Of a DNA stretch of 64,000 nucleotides, positions 59,959 through 64,000 are shown one piece after another. The stretch is taken from contig NZ_FMYZ01000009.1 of assembly GCF_900101625.1 (NCBI RefSeq), positions 1 through 64,000 of the forward strand, given 5' to 3'. The first letter of the stretch is position 1. The number at the start of each line of letters is the position of its first letter. The position numbers and the translations under genes are program-made. The DNA is from Cupriavidus sp. YR651. GTDB lineage: Bacteria; Pseudomonadota; Gammaproteobacteria; Burkholderiales; Burkholderiaceae. The notes under the pieces are model-generated. The model ran no database searches. It saw only the letters and a list, made by a program, of their open reading frames with translations, and was not told the origin of the DNA.

Positions 59959-62811
59959 TCACCGAACTACTGGCGCCAAAGGCGCCAGGATCTGGCCGCC
60001 GCCAAAGCTGAGCTGCGCAGGCACCTCACCCCCAAGCGTCATCCGGACCGCACAGTACTTGAACTCCGGAATCTTGCCGAACGGGTCCAGAACCGGGTTA
60101 GTCAGCTTGTTGATGGCCGCCTCGTAGTAGCAGAACGGCACGAACACGGCACCGCGCGGCGTCCCGTCGTCGGCACGGGCGTACAGCGACACGCACCCGC
60201 GCCGCGAGGCCAGCGTGATGACATCGCCCGGCTGCGCGCCCAGCGCGGCCAGGTCCAGCGGATGCACCAGTGCCACGGGATCCGGCTCGATCGCGTCCAG
60301 CACGCCGGCGCGCCGCGTCATGCTGCCCGTGTGCCAGTGCTCCAGCTGGCGCCCGGTGATCAGCACGACGGGGTACTCCGCATCGGGCCGTTCGGCGGCC
60401 GGAATGATGTCGGCCGGCACAATGCGCCCGCGCCCGGTCGCGGTCGGGAAGTGATCAGTGAAAATCACCGGCTCGCCCGGATCGCCCTCGGCCCGGCACG
60501 GATACGTTACCGCGTGCTCGCGCTGCAGCCTCTCCCAGGTCACACCGGCGATACTCGGCATGGCCCGCCGCATTTCATCGAAGACATCCGCCACGGCGGC
60601 GGCGGCGTTGCCATGTCCGTAATCCCAGGGCAAACCGAGCCGCGCCGCCAGCTCGCACAGGATCCACAGGTCCTGGCGCGCCTGGCCGGGCGGCTCCAGC
60701 GCCTGGCGCCCCAGCTGCACGGTGCGATCGGTATTGGTGAACGTCCCGGTCTTCTCCGGGAATGCCGACGCCGGCAGCACCACGTCCGCCAGGCAGGCGG
60801 TCTCCGTCAGGAAGATGTCCTGCACCACCAGGTGGTCGAGCGCCGCCAGGGCCTCGCGGGCATGCTGGGCGTCCGGATCGGACATCGCCGGGTTTTCACC
60901 CATGATGTACATGCCGCGCACCGAACCGGCCTCGATGGCCTGCATCACCTCCACCACCGTCAAGCCAGGCTGCGGGTCCAGCGGGGTTCCCCATAGCGCC
61001 TCGAAGGCGGCCATGGCGACGGGATCGTCGACGCGCCGGTAGTCGGGATACATCATCGGGATCAGCCCCGCATCGGACGCGCCCTGCACGTTGTTCTGCC
61101 CGCGCAGCGGATGCAGCCCGGTCCCGGGCCGGCCGATCTGGCCCGTCATCAGCGCCAGCGCGATCAGGCAGCGCGCGTTATCGGTGCCGTGCACATGCTG
61201 CGATACGCCCATGCCCCACAGGATCATCGACGCCCGGGACGTGGCATAGAGCCGGGCCACCTCGCGAATCGTCTCCGCATCGATCCCGCACACCGGCGCC
61301 ATGACTTCCGGACTGTAGGGGGCCACGTTACGCACCAGGTCCTCATAGCCGATGGTGCGCGAGGCGATGAATCCGGCGTCGACCAGCCCCTCCTCGACGA
61401 TGACATGCATCATCGCGTTGAGCAGCGCCACGTCGGTATCGGCCTGGAACTGCAGGTAGCGATGGGCATAGCGCGCGAGGTCCGAGCGCCGCGGATCGGC
61501 CACGATCAGCCTGGTGCCATTGCGCACCGCGTTCTTGATCCAGCTGGCCGCCACCGGATGATTGACCGAGGGATTGGCGCCGATCAGCAGCACCACCTCC
61601 GCGCGACCCACATCCATCACGGGATTGGACACCGCTCCCGAGCCGATGCCCTCCAGCAGCGCCGCCACCGACGACGCGTGGCACAGGCGCGTGCAGTGAT
61701 CGACATTGTTGCTGCCAAACCCGGTCCGCACGAGCTTCTGGAACAGGTACGCTTCCTCGTTGCTGCACTTCGCAGAGCCAAATCCGGCCAGCGCCCGGCC
61801 GCCATGGGTATCGCGGATCCGGGCCAGGCCACCCGCGGCCAGCGCCAGCGCCTCGTCCCAGGTTGCCTCGCGGAAAACCTCCATCACGCGATCGGGATCC
61901 AGCACGATGTCCGCCGACTTCGGCACGCCCTCCCGCCGCACCAGCGGCACCGTCAGCCGGTGCGGATGCTGCGCATAGTCAAACCCGTACCGCCCCTTCA
62001 CGCACAATCGCTGATGGTTGGCCGGGCCGTCCCGGCCTTCGACAAACAGGATCCGGTTGTCCTTGACGTGGTAGGTCAGCTGGCAGCCCACGCCGCAATA
62101 CGGGCAGACCGAGTCGACCTGCTTGTCCGGCACGGCCAGCGCCGCATCGCGAGCCGGCATCAGCGCCCCGGTCGGACAGGCCTGCACGCACTCGCCGCAG
62201 GCCACGCAGGTGGACGCGCCCATGGGGTCGGCCATGTCGAAGACGATGCTGGCCTGGTCACCCCGGAATGCCAGCCCGATGACGTCGTTGGCCTGCTCGT
62301 CGCGGCAGGCCCGCACGCAGCGCGTGCACTGGATGCAGGCATCCAGGTTGACGGCGATCGCCGGATGCGACAGATCGGCGCGCACGGCATCGCGCGGCGC
62401 AAAGCGTGGCTTGCCCACCGCCAAGCGGGCGGCCCATTCCTCCAGCTCACTGTGACGCGTGTAATGCGTTTCGGGCATGTCCGACTGCAGCAACTCCAGC
62501 ACCATGCGCTGGGCCCGGCGTGCGCGGTCGGAATCGGTCCGCACCGTCATGCCCTGCGCGGGCGCGCGGCAGCAGGACGGCGCCAGCACGCGCTCGCCAT
62601 CGATCTCGACCATGCAGGCGCGACAATTGCCGGCGGCATCGAGCCCCTCCTTGTAGCAGAGGTGCGGCACATCGATGCCTTCGCGCTGGGCCACCTGCAG
62701 CAGCGTCTCGCCCGGGCGCGCGGTGACGTCGCGGCCATCGATCCGGAACGAGATATCAGCATCGGAAGATGCCTGGACGAGCGCGTGTTCGGCGCGGGTC
62801 AGTGCATTCAT
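59959..62811 (-). CDS. fdhF: NAD-linked formate dehydrogenase alpha subunit (FdsA/FdwA type)
   Basis: A 950-residue molybdenum/tungsten-bis-MGD enzyme that oxidises formate to CO2. The N-terminus is a [2Fe-2S] domain (CYKEGLDAAGNCRACMVEID) with a further NuoG-like Cys patch. Two 4Fe-4S ferredoxin clusters follow: CIQCTRCVRAC and CVACGECVQACPTGAL. The catalytic part opens with CPYCGVGCQLTY. The metal-coordinating Cys and neighbouring His lie in DHCTRLCHASSVAALLEGIG, with Cys rather than selenocysteine. The size and architecture match FdsA of Cupriavidus (about 960). It overlaps the beta gene by ATGA. No fdsC or fdsD gene follows, which favours a two-gene FdwAB-like (tungsten-type) enzyme over FdsGBACD. 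Confidence 0.93.
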   Translation of the reverse strand: MNALTRAEHALVQASSDADISFRIDGRDVTARPGETLLQVAQREGIDVPHLCYKEGLDAAGNCRACMVEIDGERVLAPSCCRAPAQGMTVRTDSDRARRAQRMVLELLQSDMPETHYTRHSELEEWAARLAVGKPRFAPRDAVRADLSHPAIAVNLDACIQCTRCVRACRDEQANDVIGLAFRGDQASIVFDMADPMGASTCVACGECVQACPTGALMPARDAALAVPDKQVDSVCPYCGVGCQLTYHVKDNRILFVEGRDGPANHQRLCVKGRYGFDYAQHPHRLTVPLVRREGVPKSADIVLDPDRVMEVFREATWDEALALAAGGLARIRDTHGGRALAGFGSAKCSNEEAYLFQKLVRTGFGSNNVDHCTRLCHASSVAALLEGIGSGAVSNPVMDVGRAEVVLLIGANPSVNHPVAASWIKNAVRNGTRLIVADPRRSDLARYAHRYLQFQADTDVALLNAMMHVIVEEGLVDAGFIASRTIGYEDLVRNVAPYSPEVMAPVCGIDAETIREVARLYATSRASMILWGMGVSQHVHGTDNARCLIALALMTGQIGRPGTGLHPLRGQNNVQGASDAGLIPMMYPDYRRVDDPVAMAAFEALWGTPLDPQPGLTVVEVMQAIEAGSVRGMYIMGENPAMSDPDAQHAREALAALDHLVVQDIFLTETACLADVVLPASAFPEKTGTFTNTDRTVQLGRQALEPPGQARQDLWILCELAARLGLPWDYGHGNAAAAVADVFDEMRRAMPSIAGVTWERLQREHAVTYPCRAEGDPGEPVIFTDHFPTATGRGRIVPADIIPAAERPDAEYPVVLITGRQLEHWHTGSMTRRAGVLDAIEPDPVALVHPLDLAALGAQPGDVITLASRRGCVSLYARADDGTPRGAVFVPFCYYEAAINKLTNPVLDPFGKIPEFKYCAVRMTLGGEVPAQLSFGGGQILAPLAPVVR

Positions 62812-64000
62812 GGCTGGCCCTCCCCGGCCGAAAGCTCATGCGGAAAGTAACGGATTACGCAGTCCACCGGATTCGGCGCCGCCTGCCCAAGCCCGCAGAT
62901 CGATGCATCGCGCATGACGGCCGACAGGTCCGCCAGCGTCTCCACATCCCATTGCGGCTGGCGGATCAGTTCCAGCGTCTTGGCGGTGCCGGCACGGCAA
63001 GGCGTGCACTGGCCGCAGGACTCGGTCCGGAAAAAATGCATCAGGTTGCGCGCGGCGTCGACCGCGCGGTCCTGGTCGGACAGGATCACGACCGCCGCCG
63101 AACCGATAAAGCAGCCGTACGGCTGCAGCGTATCGAAATCGAGCGGGATGTCACCCATCGCGGCAGGCAGGATGCCGCCCGACGCGCCGCCCGGCAGATA
63201 GCCGTAGAACGCGTGGCCGTCCAGCATGCCGCCGCAGTATTCGTCGATCAGCTCCCGCACGGTGATGCCGGCGGGCGCCACATGCACGCCGGGCCGGCGC
63301 ACGCGGCCGGACACCGAGAACGACCGCAGGCCCTTGCGTCCGTGCCGGCCCTGTCCGGCAAACCAGTCGGCGCCCTTTTCGACGATCTCGCGCACCCAGT
63401 ACAGGGTCTCGAAGTTGTGTTCCAGCGTCGGCCGCCCGAACAGCCCGACCTGCGCCACGTAGGGCGGGCGCAGCCGGGGCATGCCCCGCTTGCCTTCGAT
63501 CGACTCGATCATGGCCGATTCCTCGCCGCAAATATAGGCGCCGGCGCCACGCCGCAGGTGAATCTCGGGCAGGTCCGGGATGGGCGGGTCCTCGCGCAAC
63601 TGGCGCAGCGCCGCGGTCAATACCGCGCGGCAGCCGGCGTATTCATCCCGCAGGTACACGTAGATCTCCGCCACCTCGGTCACCTGCGCGGCAATCAGCA
63701 TGCCCTCCAGGAATCGGTGCGGATCCCGCTCCAGGTAGACCCGGTCCTTGAACGTGCCCGGTTCGCCCTCATCGATATTGACGGCCATCAGCCGCGGCGC
63801 GGGCTCGGCCCGCACGATCCGCCATTTGCGCCCGGTGGGAAAACCCGCCCCGCCCAGACCGCGCAAGCCGGAATCCTCCATCGTGCGGATCAGCGCGTCG
63901 GCGTCCGTCTGCCCGCTGGCGAGCGCCTGCAACAGGCGATATCCGCCTTGCGCGCGATACGTGCGATCGTCGATCCAGGGTTCCGGGTCGTGCCGCACGG
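62808..64000 (-). CDS. NAD-linked formate dehydrogenase beta subunit (NuoF-like), 5' end outside the window
   Basis: At least 397 residues of the diaphorase subunit that passes electrons from the alpha subunit to NAD+. The FMN/NADH site is SGLRGLGGAGFPTGRKWRIV and NIDEGEPGTFKDRVYLERDP. AYICGEESAMIESIEGKRGM follows, and the 4Fe-4S cluster is ESCGQCTPCRAGT with the later Cys in ICGLGQAAPNP. FdsB and FdwB proteins have an extra thioredoxin-like (NuoE-type) N-terminal domain, absent here because the frame runs off the edge; the apparent start near 63998 is internal. Its stop overlaps the alpha start (ATGA). Confidence 0.92.
   Translation of the reverse strand, partial: VRHDPEPWIDDRTYRAQGGYRLLQALASGQTDADALIRTMEDSGLRGLGGAGFPTGRKWRIVRAEPAPRLMAVNIDEGEPGTFKDRVYLERDPHRFLEGMLIAAQVTEVAEIYVYLRDEYAGCRAVLTAALRQLREDPPIPDLPEIHLRRGAGAYICGEESAMIESIEGKRGMPRLRPPYVAQVGLFGRPTLEHNFETLYWVREIVEKGADWFAGQGRHGRKGLRSFSVSGRVRRPGVHVAPAGITVRELIDEYCGGMLDGHAFYGYLPGGASGGILPAAMGDIPLDFDTLQPYGCFIGSAAVVILSDQDRAVDAARNLMHFFRTESCGQCTPCRAGTAKTLELIRQPQWDVETLADLSAVMRDASICGLGQAAPNPVDCVIRYFPHELSAGEGQP

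Noticed and set aside
61111-62850. 579-codon plus-strand frame opposite the formate dehydrogenase gene
   Set aside because: Shadow frame with His/Arg/Gln-rich composition; the minus-strand enzyme has all catalytic and cluster motifs.

Overview
The window is about 64 kb of a GC-rich beta-proteobacterial genome, most likely Cupriavidus or a close Burkholderiaceae relative. The pointers are four orphan Bug-type (tripartite tricarboxylate transporter) receptors, two Burkholderia-type general porins, a wealth of LysR/IclR/LacI-controlled catabolic operons, a NAD-linked molybdenum/tungsten formate dehydrogenase and an aryl-polyene pigment cluster. No rRNA, tRNA, CRISPR array or insertion sequence was seen.

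Layout. 1-0.7 kb: the 3' end of a fimbrial usher gene and its terminator. 0.9-7.3 kb: two small catabolic units (acyl-CoA dehydrogenase + Bug + cupin; argininosuccinate-lyase-like C-N lyase + Bug + LysR). 7.3-10.1 kb: an anaerobic (class III) ribonucleotide reductase operon in which the glycyl-radical domain is a separate 63-residue gene, preceded by NrdR-box-like and FNR-like sites. 10.2-14.3 kb: LysR, aminotransferase, Bug and an RraA-type aldolase. 14.3-21.7 kb: a LacI regulator, Bug, porin, cupin, MDR, beta-keto acid cleavage enzyme (BKACE), SDR and an intradiol dioxygenase. Two near-identical LacI-type palindromes tie the two halves of this locus into one regulon. 21.9-29.5 kb: 4-hydroxyphenylpyruvate dioxygenase and a shikimate/quinate degradation set (AroE-like dehydrogenase, MFS carrier, porin, IclR, QuiC-like 3-dehydroshikimate dehydratase). 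29.7-35.3 kb: small accessory genes, a decayed oxidoreductase, a CGNR regulator divergent from an alpha/beta hydrolase with twin 31-bp operators, a hipBA toxin-antitoxin-like pair and an IclR regulator.

35.4-51.8 kb: a 19-gene, minus-strand aryl polyene (APE) cluster with all core enzymes: two ketosynthases, chain-length factor, ketoreductase, two dehydratases (one fused to the aryl-AMP ligase), two carrier proteins, phosphopantetheinyl transferase, glycosyl- and acyltransferases, thioesterase, LolA-like carrier and MMPL exporter. It also has an FAD enzyme with a halogenase-like signature. Many genes overlap by ATGA, indicating coupled translation. 52.3-55 kb: homogentisate degradation (hmgA, fahA), which with the distant hppD completes the tyrosine route. 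55.5-58.8 kb: XRE and TetR regulators, an alpha/beta hydrolase sharing the TetR operator, and a GYD protein. 58.8-64 kb: an MDR oxidoreductase and a formate dehydrogenase alpha subunit plus partial beta subunit running off the window.

The most unusual points are the split NrdD; the LacI regulon, whose enzyme content suggests a beta-ketoadipate route ending in a BKACE instead of CoA-transferase and thiolase; the ligase-dehydratase fusion and halogenase-like gene of the APE cluster; and several operator architectures readable directly from the sequence.
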